64,000 bases of DNA from Ditylenchus dipsaci (GCA_004194705.1 SADC01000094.1:160925-224924); one strand, 5' to 3'; numbered from the stretch's first letter, positions 52,510 to 63,695 are shown. Numbers and translations: made by a program. Notes: generated by a model from the sequence alone, not told the origin.

Positions 52510-53320
52510 GTCAGTAATCTCGGCTGAAACTCGTAGTTGCTAGCCAGTTTTTCACTCATTTCTACTTTTCAATCCTACTTGAGTACCAACCTGTTCGAAA
52601 CACCTCAACAATTATCAAAAAATTTTTTAACCATCAGAATGTACTGTAGGCGGCGGAATTTTCCACTCCGCTTCTAGAGGGAGGGCCGAATTAGAGACGG
52701 GCGGAATTATAGAAAATACGGTAGTCGTTTAGAATAGTGAAGAGAGAATGACAGGGCAACACTAGAGTGACCACATGAGGCACATGCTGATTTTGTCCAC
52801 CTAAATCCAAACAATAGATTTCACAAACAACCACAAACAAACAAAAGATAGAAAAGCGAGAAAACGATCAGTGGACCATGTTTGTCCCAGCGGCCTATTC
52901 CACTAAGATCACACACTATTTGACAAAAAAGGTCTACCCTCAGCCCACACAGGCAAAACAAGAAAAAAACTAGTAAGGGTGAAGTGAAGAAAACTGCACG
53001 CATAATGTGTACCGCTGTAGTAGTTTATGTATAAAATGGGCAACGTTGGGCGCATTAGCCTAAAAGGTAAAAAGTTGCACATTTTCGACAATGCAATATT
53101 CGAAAAAGAAAACAATTGCCAAAACATTTTGGCAATTGCATTGTCGAAAATGTGCAACTTTTTACCTCTTAGGTTATTGCGCGCGAAGCTGTCAATTTTA
53201 TATATTGACTACCACTAGGTTATGCTTTCTACTTTTACTTGATTCTGAAATTATCAGATATCTATCAGTGTAGTGTTCACACTGTTTCACTTTGCTCGTT
53301 TGACATTTGGAGCAGTTTAA
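52510..53320. other. Intergenic sequence with a short palindrome
   Basis: 53066-53175 is a near-perfect inverted repeat (GTAAAAAGTTGCACATTTTC and inverse). Frames at 52821-53273 are its arms or low complexity. No gene supported. Confidence 0.5.
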
Positions 53321-54321
53321 CCTGACCCCCACCACTCAGGTAAACCTGACCCCCACAGTCAATTCAGCTTGGGGGACCAGGGCGAAATTTTTTTAATTAT
53401 TTTTTTAATTGTTTTTAAATGATTTAAAAAAATAACTTAAAAAATTTCGCCTTGGTCCCCCAAGCTGAATTGACTGGTGGGGGTCAGGTTTACCTGAGTG
53501 GTGGGGGTGGCTAGGGGACATTTTTCAAAAACGACACTTTTCAAATGTAGTTTTTTTTCAAAACGACATTTTTCCAAACGACCTTTTTCCAGACGACATT
53601 TTTCTAAACGACATTTTTCCAAAACGACGTTTTTCCAAAACGACACTTTTCCAAACGACATTTTCCAAAACGACACGTCTCCGAAACGACATTTTGCCAT
53701 TGTTCCGACAATTCTTAATAACGACAGTTCTCGAAATAGCAGCTATCAAATCCTGTTAAAATTTAGCATTATACAAAAAACCCTATACATTTTTTCCATT
53801 CCGGGCCATGCTGTTGCCCATCTCCTCCGCATTGAACACTGCGAAAGCCTTTTGATTCCCTTGATCTTTCGCTTCTGAGCCGCAGTGCTTGTCTCGACCT
53901 GACCAGAAACGTTAATCAATCCACCAAAAGCTATCAATTTGGCTATCTTAGACCCTTGGAAATATTTCGTTTTGGAAAAACGTCGTTTAGAAAAGTGTCG
54001 TTTTGGAAAAGTGTCGTTCTGGAAAAGTGTCGTTTTGGAAAAGTGTCGTTTTGGAAAAATATCGTTTGGAAAAATGTCGTTTTGAAAAGTGTCGTTTTGG
54101 AAAAGTGTCGTTTTGGAAAAATATCGTTTGGAAAAATGTCGTTTTGAAAAGTGTCGTTTGAAAAAATGTCATTTTTGAAAAAAGTCGTTTTTGAAAAATG
54201 TCCCCTAGCCGTGGGGGTCAGGTTTACCTGAGTGGAGGGGTCAATAATTAAAAAATTTCGCCTTGGTCCCCAAGCTGAATTGAGTGGTGGGGGTCAGGTT
54301 TACCTGAGTGGTGGGGTCAGG
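53321..54321. mobile_element. 1-kb TTAA element, host of a nested insertion
   Basis: TTAA on both sides (53317-53320 and 54322-54325). Ends CCTGACCCCCACCACTCAGG and the inverse. TTAA target plus C-rich ends fits piggyBac-type elements. Arms include CTTGGTCCCCCAAGCTGAA. Subtracting the nested element at 53509-54210 leaves about 290 bp, another palindrome. Confidence 0.8.
53509..54210. mobile_element. Element with inverted arrays of ACGACATTTTTCC units
   Basis: Exact 8-bp direct repeat GTGGGGGT (53501-53508 and 54211-54218), which is a single copy in the sister arm of the host element. Ends GGCTAGGGGACATTTTTCAA and perfect inverse. Left array 53520-53700 has about ten ACGACATTTTTCCAA units; right array 53965-54200 has the inverse GTCGTTTTGGAAAA units. 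The core (53745-53940) reads KIKGIKRLSQCSMRRRWATA on the minus strand, possibly a captured fragment. No transposase. Confidence 0.85.
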
Positions 54322-54325
54322 TTAA

Positions 54326-54998
54326 ATTTAGCCTTGACATTTTTGTGATTTTTTCAGTTATTTCGGCTGTTAAAGCAGCAGTGTGACTTCGACTTTTGCT
54401 AAGTACGCTGGAATTTATTTTTTTTTCTTACCTAGTCATGTGTTCTTCCCGGTTTAGATGGCTGTATTACATGGAAAAATTTCGATAATTTTTTTATGCG
54501 CGTATTTTTTGCAAAGCGGGCCCAAGCTCCTTGTGAATCTGGCTCCCAGCTCAGAAAGCCAACAAAAATTTTAGGAATGACCCATGGGCGGCAACTGGAC
54601 ATTTAGCAGAATTTCAGCAGAAATCCGTCCGCGGACATTTAGCAGAATTTTCCGGTATGATTCGTGGTTTCGCCTGAATACCGAAGAATACTGGTTAATG
54701 TCCGCAGACAAATTTCATAAATTCTGCTAAATGTCCGGTTGCCCCATGGGCCAAGGGACAGTTATCAAAAACCATGATAGGGACATCGAGGTCTTTTTAA
54801 AACTTTGGGTGGCTCTTGTACCAAATTTTATAGACCTTCAGAGCTGGGAGCCAAAGTTGTCAGGAAGTTTGATACGCTCTACAAGGATATGCAGAAAAAA
54901 TATTATCATCGAAATTTTACCAGGTCACAGTCAGGGTCCTTCCCTTGTGAGATTACCCGAAATAACAAGAGTGAATTCTGAGAAAAACTATGTATTAA
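54326..54998. other. Intergenic sequence with one palindromic MITE
   Basis: 54567-54750: CCCATGGGCGGCAACTGGAC, ATTTAGCAGAATTT and the inverse ending GGTTGCCCCATGGG form a foldback. No gene supported; the frame 54731-55165 runs into the tRNA-like element. Confidence 0.5.
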
Positions 54999-55361
54999 AG
55001 GGGGGGGGGGAGCCATCTGGGTTTGAAAAAGTGGCTTCCATAGCGCAGTGCGTAAGTGCTCGCGTTTTTTGGCCCAAAATGGTGTTTTTTTTGGTGTTGC
55101 AGGTTCAATCCTACGTAGTGGCTTACTATTTTTTTGGCTTATTTGGCCAGTTTAAAGGTAATTAGACTTTTTGACGCAAGATTCTGAATCAGCGACTCAA
55201 ATTACTCTAGAACTGGTCAAACAAGGCAAAAAAGTAGTGTGCCACTACGTGGGATTGAACCTGCAACACTAAAAAAACACCATTTTGGGCCAGAAAACGC
55301 GAGCACTTACGCACTGCGCCATGGAAGCCACTTTTTCAAACCTAAGTAGCTTCCCCCTCCC
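54999..55361. mobile_element. TTAA palindrome carrying tRNA-like arms, copy 4
   Basis: TTAA on both sides (54995-54998 and 55362-55365). A box GCGCAGTGCGTAAGTGC and B box GGTTCAATCCT in the left arm; the inverse right arm is the best preserved of the four (GGATTGAACCTGCAACAC, TTACGCACTGCGCC). Confidence 0.82.
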
Positions 55362-55365
55362 TTAA

Positions 55366-57231
55366 AATTTTTTTTTCAAAAAATTGTCGGCCGCGCCCTA
55401 AAAACATGTTTTCTACACGTTAAAAGTGCTAAAACATCGAAAAAGATGTTTTTGGGTGCTTTTGGGAGGGAGCTGAATAAGGGAGTCCGGCGGAAAATTT
55501 TGCTCGAAGTGTACGATAACTTATCCAACTTGGCTGGCTTAAAAATTAAATTGAATGTTAAATTTTACTTTTAAAATAAAAACTTTGCCCCAAAAAGTAA
55601 AATTTTTCCTCCAAAAAACAGAATTACCGTGATTTTTTCGTGATCTAAAACATGTCTGCTAATTTAGAGCTATTAATACTATGTTTTAACTAATTAAAAA
55701 GTAATGAACAGGAAAAAAGAAAAAAAATAAAAAAAGTCAAAAATAAGGTATGCATGCACGTCGTGGTATTCGAACCACTCGGACTATAAAATGTACCCCC
55801 CCTTTAAACTGAATAGGGCACAATTAAGCGACCATGAACAACCTTTATTTGAAAAATGGTTCCATTGCTGTATTGTTTGTACAGTGGAGTGTAGTTAGAA
55901 ATGAGTAGCTAAGAAGTTCGAATAAAATTGCCAATAAATTGTCTAACACTTTATTTCTCCCCCAAACAATTATTTGTAAGAACATTTACCGTACTTACTC
56001 TAATTTAAGCCCCCCCCTCGTTCAAAATCGTGTTGTGGCATTGCGTTTTTGACCCACTTTTCGAAAACTTTTCTCAAGTTATGCCTCATTTTGTAGCCAG
56101 TGAGATGAGCTACAAAAGGAGGTATAACTTGCCTGAGAAATTTTTTCGAAAAGTGAGTCAAAACACAATGCCAAAAATACGATTTTGAATTAGGGGGGCT
56201 TAAATTAGAGTAAATACGATAAATACCAAAAAGTTTTTTGCGAAAAAAGTTGCGCCAAAACAAATTATTTTTCATTTGAATTATTCTCAGATGATTTTTT
56301 GAGCAGTCGTCTTTTTGATCAGTTAATTTTTGAGCAGTTGTGGGTGTGCCAAAAAAGTTTTCCGTCAAAATGTTTTTTAAACAATTTTTTGATTTTATTT
56401 GCGACTGTCGCCTTGCACTCAAAAACCATTTCTTTGTTTAATTCAAAGCATTTTCTGGTACAGTTTTTATTGCTCTTCGAACCGCGGTTCGGAAACTCGG
56501 GCCGCGCACTACTCTGGGCTGCACTTAAAACAGTTATTTTTCTAATTTTTCCAGGTGACCTGTATTTTTTTTAGTTTATCTTATATTATTCGGTCTTATC
56601 ATTGTTATAAGATAAATATATCATTCGAACACTTGAAAAGTCATTTCAAAAAGTTGACTTGCATTTGACCGCATTAACTGTCAATAGTTTGATCAAGTGT
56701 TTAGCCTTGTAATATAGTTTGTTGTATACCTATAAAACTCCTTTAACATAGTAAACTTTGACTGTAAGAATGCTCATTTATGACCTTTTTACAAACACGT
56801 GCCTTATAAAAAACCAGAAGCCAATTTTTTATTCTTTTTTTTTAAATTTATTTTAAACTTTGTTTGAAAATAAAATATCTGACGTTTCTTACAATCCAAA
56901 AAAATCTGTAAAGGTAGCCATGTAAGTTACAACATATCGCTATTAAAGGGCTCAATACGTGCGCATGGGTTCGTGTTTTGTGTACCTGTCACTGCCAACT
57001 CTGTAATATATATCTCTGTTAGCGTATTTACTGAACACGCAAATATAGATATATCTGCGTTGCGACATTTGAAAACGTTTTCCTTACCATTGGTCAGCTG
57101 CCAACTTAGATATATGTTTACTAGAGTGTTGATTAAGCAAGCTAGTGGAATTATATACCTCTTTCTACTTACATACTTTTTACTGTACTTTCAACTGTTT
57201 AGAAAAATGGTGAAAGCATCTTCGAACGCGA
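55366..57231. other. Intergenic sequence with small repeats
   Basis: No gene supported. Near 55755 a B-box-like GTGGTTCGAATACCAC (minus) is present without an A box. 55989-56220 is listed separately. A frame at 56973-57251 has hydrophobic residues but no splice or domain support. Confidence 0.45.
55989..56220. mobile_element. Palindromic MITE with CCGTACTTACTC ends
   Basis: CCGTACTTACTCTAATTTAA, GCCCCCCC at the left and the inverse TTAAATTAGAGTAAATACG at the right. Arms with CAAAATCGTGTTGTGGCAT pair across. Relative of 40561-40799. Confidence 0.7.
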
Positions 57232-57357
57232 TTAAAATGAAGAAGCTGTAAATCTTTGTCCTCTTCGTCTTCTCCACTGCTTCTCCTTCTCGCGCAGGTC
57301 TTCCAGTCCGCTAAAGTCGTCCTTGCACGAGACGCAGGAAAAGTCCACACTAACCAT
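57232..57357 (-). CDS. Small CxxC ORF, divergent from the next gene
   Basis: A 41-residue minus frame: MVSVDFSCVSCKDDFSGLED, LREKEKQWRRRRGQ and a short tail. FSCVSCKDDFSGLEDL follows the first half of a C2H2 finger (F.C..C...F....L), but lysines stand where the two His would be. It begins 136 bp upstream of, and divergent from, the gene starting at 57494. It could be a first exon or a decayed finger. Confidence 0.28.
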   Translation of the reverse strand: MVSVDFSCVSCKDDFSGLEDLREKEKQWRRRRGQRFTASSF

Positions 57358-59871
57358 CTTGCAACCGATTCACGATAGGTTTGCAGACAAAAATGTCACT
57401 ACGCCGGCAATGTCGATGTACATTTTTATTTTTTTTTCTTGTCTTAACTTTTTACGGAATTGATTTTTAGATCTTGGATGAAGTGTTGTGGATATGACTT
57501 CGTCCAAAAGAACATGTGGGAGCAGAAGCGAGCTTGCTAAGATCAAGGATCCTGAAGAGCTTGAAAGAAAACTGCTTCTCATCAAAGAACCACACATGTG
57601 TCATGTGTGTTTAGTGCCCACACCAGATTGCGTGAAGCACATGCGCAATGGTGTGAATAGCGTTCGTTTTTTTCACAAGAATTATACTGGTTCTAGTTGC
57701 TATTTCAGGGTGGTCATGGAATGAAGATTACAAAACATGGCAAAGGCAAAATAAGGGGAAGACGGTGGAAGGAAATGAGTCTGATGATCGCGAGCTTTTG
57801 CGTCATCATCATCTACGTCGTATGCAGGAATATCAGGTAGCGTGTTAGATACATCTTTTCATTAAACGGATATTCAAAGTTATATATTGGTTAAGATGGA
57901 ATTCACGCCACCGTCGAAATTGGCCATTTGATGATTCTTCTAGATGCATTGCAAAAGTCCACACCTGATAAGAAAGTCCAAATCTTGATGGCTTTCGTGC
58001 AGGAACTTGGTCACTTTCCTGTGTCTGCTGCTCACAAGTTAGAAGATGCAAAGTTTGCTGGCTTTTTGTGAGTTTTTAGGCACGTATTCAGTGTGATACA
58101 TATTATTTTAAGTGAAAATTCTCCGGAGCCCCGTCGACAATTGTGGGTCACAACTGGTACGAATTCAGGACTCGCCAAATATCGTCAGAAGATGGGAAGA
58201 AGAATTGAGAAGAATGAAGGCAATATACGAACAAACTATGGTAATAGTTCAGACGCTAGTAGCAAATACCTCCCCCAACGATTTTCGCCTTTTTTTACTT
58301 AAGTGAATAGTACCAAATTTATGTCTCAGACCCAGAAAAAAGTGCGTTACCACAATCATTAGTCACATCTTCGTACGCTGGTTTACCGCCAGACCTGAGG
58401 GAAGCCTAACTTGTTGTTTGCAAGGGTAGTTACAGCAATCTTAAAAAGTCGGATTCTTGAAAGGTGGGGAGGGGGGGTTTTTGCTACTAGCGCCATAGTT
58501 TCTTCTAACAAAAAATGGTGAATAATGATATAATGATTTTAGGACGAGCTGGCTGAAGATCTTGCTGCAGAGGTCATTGCACAGTCAAACATAAAAATGT
58601 TATTTCTAACAATATTATTTTGGAAGGGCTCGATGAGGAAGAGATTGCAAATCAAGATAAATTGTCCCCGCTGTAAATAGAGAAAACAAGTTCAGAGAAC
58701 TTGCTCGCACTGAGCAGATCTTTCCGGAGAGTTCTGATCAGAAAGCTTCTCAGAAGGTTCTCTTCAAAAGCTTCTCAGCTGGTGCAAGATGAAGTGATAA
58801 CGCGATAACACAGCCCACGCTTTCAAATAAGCTGGCCAAAGCTATGATCGAGAAAAGACAACGAAGCAGCAGCCCCCACCTGTTGTGAGGACGGTCAGCG
58901 CGCATCAGGTAAGTAGACGTGAGGTTTTGCTTTTTATCGATACATTTTTAGGTCAGGTGAAAGACTCTTTGCATAGAAGTGAGCATCTGATGAATTCGAA
59001 GAATAGCAACTTAAGTGGCCCGCGAAGAATCCACACTTCCGACGGAAGCCGCCTGCCAAGAAAACCAAACTAGAAAGGTCGTAACTTTTTTTCGTAAATC
59101 GAATTTTCGCCATTTCGTAAACGACAATCGACTCAAAAATTTATGTAAATTTGTTTGGTATAAATCGAACACACAATTTCCGCTCGGTCCGCCTGTGATT
59201 TGGGCCTTACTATCAAGGCTATCTGCAGACCAGGACCCGAACCGCAGGAGCAACTAGCGAAAAATCGTATTTTTGATATGTCAAACAAATTTCTATGAAA
59301 GTTTGAGGATATCGAATTACGATCTACGAAAAAATTATGACCCTTCATAAGTGTTAACATTCTTTGAAAACCCTGTATAAGAAATCATCAAAAAATTAGA
59401 CCCGACCAAGTTGTGTTTTCCATGTTCAGACTAGAGTTGTTAAAATGTCCGATCATAATCTCTCGCAGTAAAAATTACCTGCTTTTTCATATCCAGCTAC
59501 CATCCAGTACCGTCTACCTTAGTCCCAACGAAAAAAAAATCAATTTAGTCAAAAAATTTCAAAGAAAAAAACTACCGTCCTTCACCTGAAACATATTTTC
59601 TACACTTTTCAGGCTCTAAAACACAAAAAAGTGTTTCGAATCATTTTTAAGAGAAGTTCGTATACCGTACTCCGGCCAATTTTCTGCTTGTTGAAAAAGA
59701 ATATGACCGATTTTCATTATCCTGTCATAATCTAGATTATGACGGTAATTTTAGTTTAGTTTAGACTGAAATAATAGAGTTAGACCAAAAACAAATAAAA
59801 TTCAGTTTAACTTTAGTCAAATATCGGGTGTGGTAGGATATCCGATGGGTTCAAGCCCTCCCCCCCTTTAA

Positions 59872-60058
59872 AGGACCATGGTTTTCGCGCGCAGTGGCAT
59901 GTGCAGAATTCGAATTGGCGGGGGACACTTCTCTTCGTCTATCCTTGTACTCTTTCGAGTTGTTTCGAATTACTCTAAAGAGTACAGCATTAGACGAAGA
60001 GAAGTGTCCCCGCTAATTCAAATAATGCACATGCCACTGCGCACATAAACCATGTCCT
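59872..60058. mobile_element. TTAA palindromic MITE inside the eroded gene
   Basis: TTAA on both sides (59868-59871 and 60059-60062). Ends AGGACCATGGTTTT and near-inverse AAACCATGTCCT. Arms with CGCAGTGGCATGTGC and GGGGGACACTTCTC and inverses. Confidence 0.82.
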
Positions 60059-61771
60059 TTAAAGAATATACGGTAAATTTAAAAAATATTTTTTGCGTTT
60101 GTTCTAACTCTATTATTTCAGTCTAAACATGGAAAACGCCATATGGTCGGTTCTAATTTTTTGAATATTTTTATAAAGGGTTTTTCAAGGAATGCTACCT
60201 TTTGAAGGGTCATAAATGTTTTCGTAGATCGAGTGAGTTCACATGTTATGTTCCGCTGAATCACAACTTGTATGGTCGGAACACATCCGATATTGATTAT
60301 ATTTAAACTAGATTTTTTGTGTTTTCTTTAACTCTATTATTTCAGTCTAACATAGAAAACACTTTGAATAATGTTGAGCAGCCGCAATTGGTGAAAGGTC
60401 AGCTCGATATGCAGAATACGTAAATTCTTCGAAATTAATTTCTAATACAAAGTACAAAAGTTGCAGAAATATTTGGATCTTCTTAAAAATTCAAGCAGAG
60501 TTCGACAATCTGGAATTTGTGGAAGACGTTGAAGAAAGAGAAGACCAGAAGACGAGCTTCATGTCAAGATAGCGGAGCTCATTGACGACATCAAGAGTAT
60601 TGACAAGCTATTGGCTAGCCAGCATCCTGAGACGTACAATAACGACGATGGGTAATAGATAGTGGGTAATTTCGCTTATGCTGGTTTTTTATTTAGACAA
60701 GACTGTCAATGTGTTCCTCCGCCAAAGATCAGTGTTGCTATCACCGGAAGTGGATTCAGGTTTTGGACCAATGCTTACTGATTTTCCAACGATGATAAGC
60801 TTGCTACGAAATTTGGAATGAGGTATATAACTCACTCACAGCCAGATTGACCGTACATGTAAAAATGGTCACTTTTCCTTGGCTTAACCTGTAGTTTAAA
60901 AAAGTTTTTGATGCCCTAATAAGAAGAGATTGCACAATGCGCTATCTGGAGTCACCCAAAAATATACAGTCTAAAATCTTTTAGTCCTAACATGGCTCAC
61001 CCTCTAAAAGTGTGATACTGTGACGAAACTTCAAACTTGATATTTTTAGATGCATTTGTCAGGAAGATGTGCATGAGATGCTGAAGAAGATTCGCTTGTC
61101 TGGATCTTTGCAAATTGGATGGAATAATTGCTCGAGGCGGCGGAATCGAAGGTAGCATTAGCTAGAATCGAGCGTACCTCTAATTTATTGAACCTTTGCA
61201 GCTTTCGTGGGAGGCGTGTGTGCTCTCTACGCTCAAAATAACGTCTATTCTTTCCACATACTGCTGTTGTTGAGCATTTGCGTCTGGAGCATGCTGCTAA
61301 AGATGTTTCTTGCATCAATTCACTGCGCATATGCTCTATTTTATTGGGTTTAGGGTCACCAGTTGAGCCTCCGTTCGTACTTCCACCTGTTACTGAAATG
61401 AGAGATATTTTTTGAGGATGTTAGTTTTTTTTTCAGGGATTTTGATGCAGACTTCGATTTATTGTTTTATCGTAGGTATTCGCCTAATGAGCTGCAGCAG
61501 AGAACCAAGTGGTAGAAATCGATGATGGAGAGATCTGGATGACTTGGAGGATGGCAACTTGATGAAACTACGTCCAATAGCACATATATCACTGACTTCA
61601 AGCTGAAAATGATGTTGATGTCACGTTTGAGCACATAGCCACAATTCAAAATGAAGCGGAAGATTTGAGGATTGCATGCTGATGACTACATTTGAAATCA
61701 TCTCAAAAGGGTATTGCATTACTTTTTGTGATTGGGTCATTATTTGTTTTTTCTAGATAGTGGAACAGCCC

Positions 61772-61885
61772 TATGAGGAGCAGAAAGCTCACGAACAAAG
61801 ATGACTGGATTGCTGATGCTGAACTCATTTTCATTGATCTGACTGGTGAAGATGAAGAAATGACGGAGGATGCTGAGGCCAAAAG
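61772..61885 (+). CDS. Exon with SUMO-interaction-like motif
   Basis: The frame reads RKLTNKDDWIADAELIFID, LTGEDEEMTEDAEAK and then AG|GTATAGC, a plausible donor. The run I-F-I-D-L-T followed by acidic residues matches the general SUMO-interacting motif (hydrophobic core plus acidic tail). Upstream of this frame the acceptor-linked frame stops, so the join is unresolved. It belongs to the eroded locus 57494-63664. Confidence 0.4.
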
Positions 61886-62199
61886 GTATAGCTAAGTTTT
61901 TGCTAAATTCTTAAATGTGTTCTGATTTCATTGACTCTATTGCGCATTTAGGGCGATGCTTTACACACTCTTTTGATTGAAGTGCTATCTCGGGTCCGGA
62001 GAGAAGAAGCTTAGCAAAACAAGAGTTATTGACGTAATCACATAAAATCACTTATCAAAAGAAGCTTGTATATTGTGGTAACTAATTTTAGGACACTCAG
62101 TCGATGATGAGCAAGCAAGGCAGTTCTAGATCTGGACAGTTGCTTTTGAACTTCGCCTTAGCTCTTCGGATGATGACATGGACGAAAATGTGAGTTTCG

Positions 62200-63490
62200 C
62201 AGACCGTTATTATTTTTCTCTCACTAGCAGTTTTTTCTAAATAAAATTGTACTGCCTGTCGAAATAAAATTACATCGACTTCTGAATATGCGCTTCATTT
62301 TAAATGCTAGTTCAGTTTAATATCGATATATGACCCACCCATCTCGACCAATCCTCAATGGTCCTATATTGATGATCTATCCTTTTTTAGCTGAATGACC
62401 ATTTTCCGGAAGCCTGACGTCCCACGCTAATTCAAAAACTTTTCCTAGTCGTTGGATCTACTTTTTATTTTTAGGGGGGGGGTGGTGGGAGATGGGGCGT
62501 AAATGTAACAGTAGCGCCAAAATTTCAAAATAATTTTTTTTTCGAAAAAAATGTCCCTGGTAAATTGAGAAGTGTATGAGATCAGGTTTCAGAACTTTCA
62601 GAACTTATGTTTTTCGGTGATCTAGTGGGGATTATATACAGTTCATACCCGAAATGACGCCAAAAAGCAATGCTATATTTGGCGTATAAGTTTTGAATAT
62701 ATTATATCTCAAAATTTGCGAAAAAACAGAATATTTCTCAAAGCTTCAGAGCTTCAAAATTTTTTTGTAATTTTTCGAGAACATTTGTCAAAATGTAGCG
62801 TTTTTTGGCGTCATTTTGGGTATATTGTATATAACCATGTCCACTAGAGCACCGAAAAAAACATAAGTTCTGAAAAAGTTCGAAAGCTACCAGACCCATG
62901 AATTGGAACCAGGGCAAATTCTTTTTGAAGAGAAAATTATTTCGAAATTTTTGATCTGATGTGTTTTTGTCGGTTGGATTCATGTAATTTCGATTGGTGT
63001 GTGAAATACAGAGAAAAAATCAAATAATATTTAGAGTTGCATTTCTCATTTCTAGCCAACACTCCACCCATTCCCCATATCTTCCATTTTGTCTCTGCTA
63101 AAAGCATAAGAAAGTTTTTATTTACGAATTATGCAGGTCCGGATGCTGATCTGCTCTCTCACAATTCCGCATTTCCGTAACGTAAATGCGTACGCACGTG
63201 CGGATGCGGATATGGATGCGGACGTGTTGTGAGAGCGCCCTTAGAAACAAAGTCAAAAAATCCGAGCAGAGGATCATTGATTAGGAAAAATATTTGAATT
63301 GGTGGGGGACCACCAGACCATCGTAAGCATGGTCTTTTTGTATGTGTCTTATATCAGTGCCTTAAATCGAAACTTAACTGTGCTAGAAAGCCCATTTTTG
63401 AAAAACAAGGCAAATGTGAAGTAAAGTCACTGAGTGCTGCCTCTGCTTATTGCTAAATTTCTGGTGTAGAACATCTGAAACATTTATATT
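62200..63490. other. Repeat-filled stretch before the terminal exon
   Basis: 62590-62910 is a foldback (GAACTTATGTTTTTCGGTG and inverse; GGCGT.ATTT.GGGTAT). 62950-62990 matches 12785-12812. 63135-63240 holds GGATGCGGAT-type units with CTCTCACAA and TTGTGAGAG at its ends. 63280-63340 is a fragment of the TTAA palindrome family. Confidence 0.55.
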
Positions 63491-63493
63491 TAG

Positions 63494-63664
63494 GTCCAAG
63501 AGCATGCTGAAGCTGAGACCAAAGTGAAGTGCACACAGAGCGGATGGACGTTTTCTCTGGCGAAACGATTACGGCAATTGATCAAAGAGCTATACAAAGA
63601 ACTCGAAGAGGGTGCCAGAGCGAAAAGTGAGATTCAAGAAACGAATAGAAGAATATTATGTTAG
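63494..63664 (+). CDS. Terminal coiled-coil exon
   Basis: After TATTTAG the frame is open for 56 codons: VQEHAEAETKVKCTQSGW, FSLAKRLRQLIKELYKELEE, GARAKSEIQETNRRILC, stop. Heptad-like leucines and charged residues indicate a coiled coil. AATAAA follows at 63690, so this is a convincing 3' end of a plus-strand gene, most simply the locus beginning at 57494. Confidence 0.55.
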   Translation, partial: VQEHAEAETKVKCTQSGWTFSLAKRLRQLIKELYKELEEGARAKSEIQETNRRILC

Positions 63665-63689
63665 TGTCGGGTGTTATGTTGTGCACTAG

Positions 63690-63695
63690 AATAAA
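63690..63695 (+). promoter_or_regulatory. Candidate polyadenylation signal
   Basis: AATAAA 25 bp after the stop of the coiled-coil exon. Confidence 0.5.

Larger units (their letters stand above)
57494..63664 (+). pseudogene. Eroded multi-exon zinc-finger/coiled-coil gene
   Basis: Clear pieces: 57494-57650 (MTSSKRTCGSRSELAKIKDP, CHVCLVPTPDCVKHM), joined in phase across a GTGTGA...TTTCAG intron to 57709-57836 (WNEDYKTWQRQNKGKTVEGN). Then 57898-58067 (IGHLMILLDALQKSTPDKKV, AFVQELGHFPVSAAHKLED); about 58113-58260, possibly RRWEEELRRMKAIYEQTM; 58865-58920 and 58965-59070. A coiled-coil piece with a frame break lies near 60510-60655 (KIAELIDDIKSIDKLLASQ); a finger-like TAVVEHLRLEHAAKD near 61262; an acidic piece to 61885; and a terminal exon at 63494-63664. 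Several pieces need frame shifts and phases often disagree. At least one TTAA MITE has entered (59872-60058). Either a decaying gene or one with many exons I cannot resolve. Function unknown. Confidence 0.45.

Noticed and set aside
53437..54172. Frames with KSVVLEKCRFGK / KRHFSKRHFSK repeats
   Set aside because: Both are readings of the inverted subrepeat arrays of the 53509-54210 element.
55737..55800. tRNA gene on the minus strand near GTGGTTCGAATACCAC
   Set aside because: Only a T-arm-like sequence is present; no A box or acceptor stem was found.
58093..58306. Two overlapping plus frames both open (NSPEPRRQLW... and RRWEEELRRMK...)
   Set aside because: Only one can be coding; the second looks more protein-like, but the phase from the preceding exon favours the first. 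Left unresolved within the eroded locus rather than called separately.
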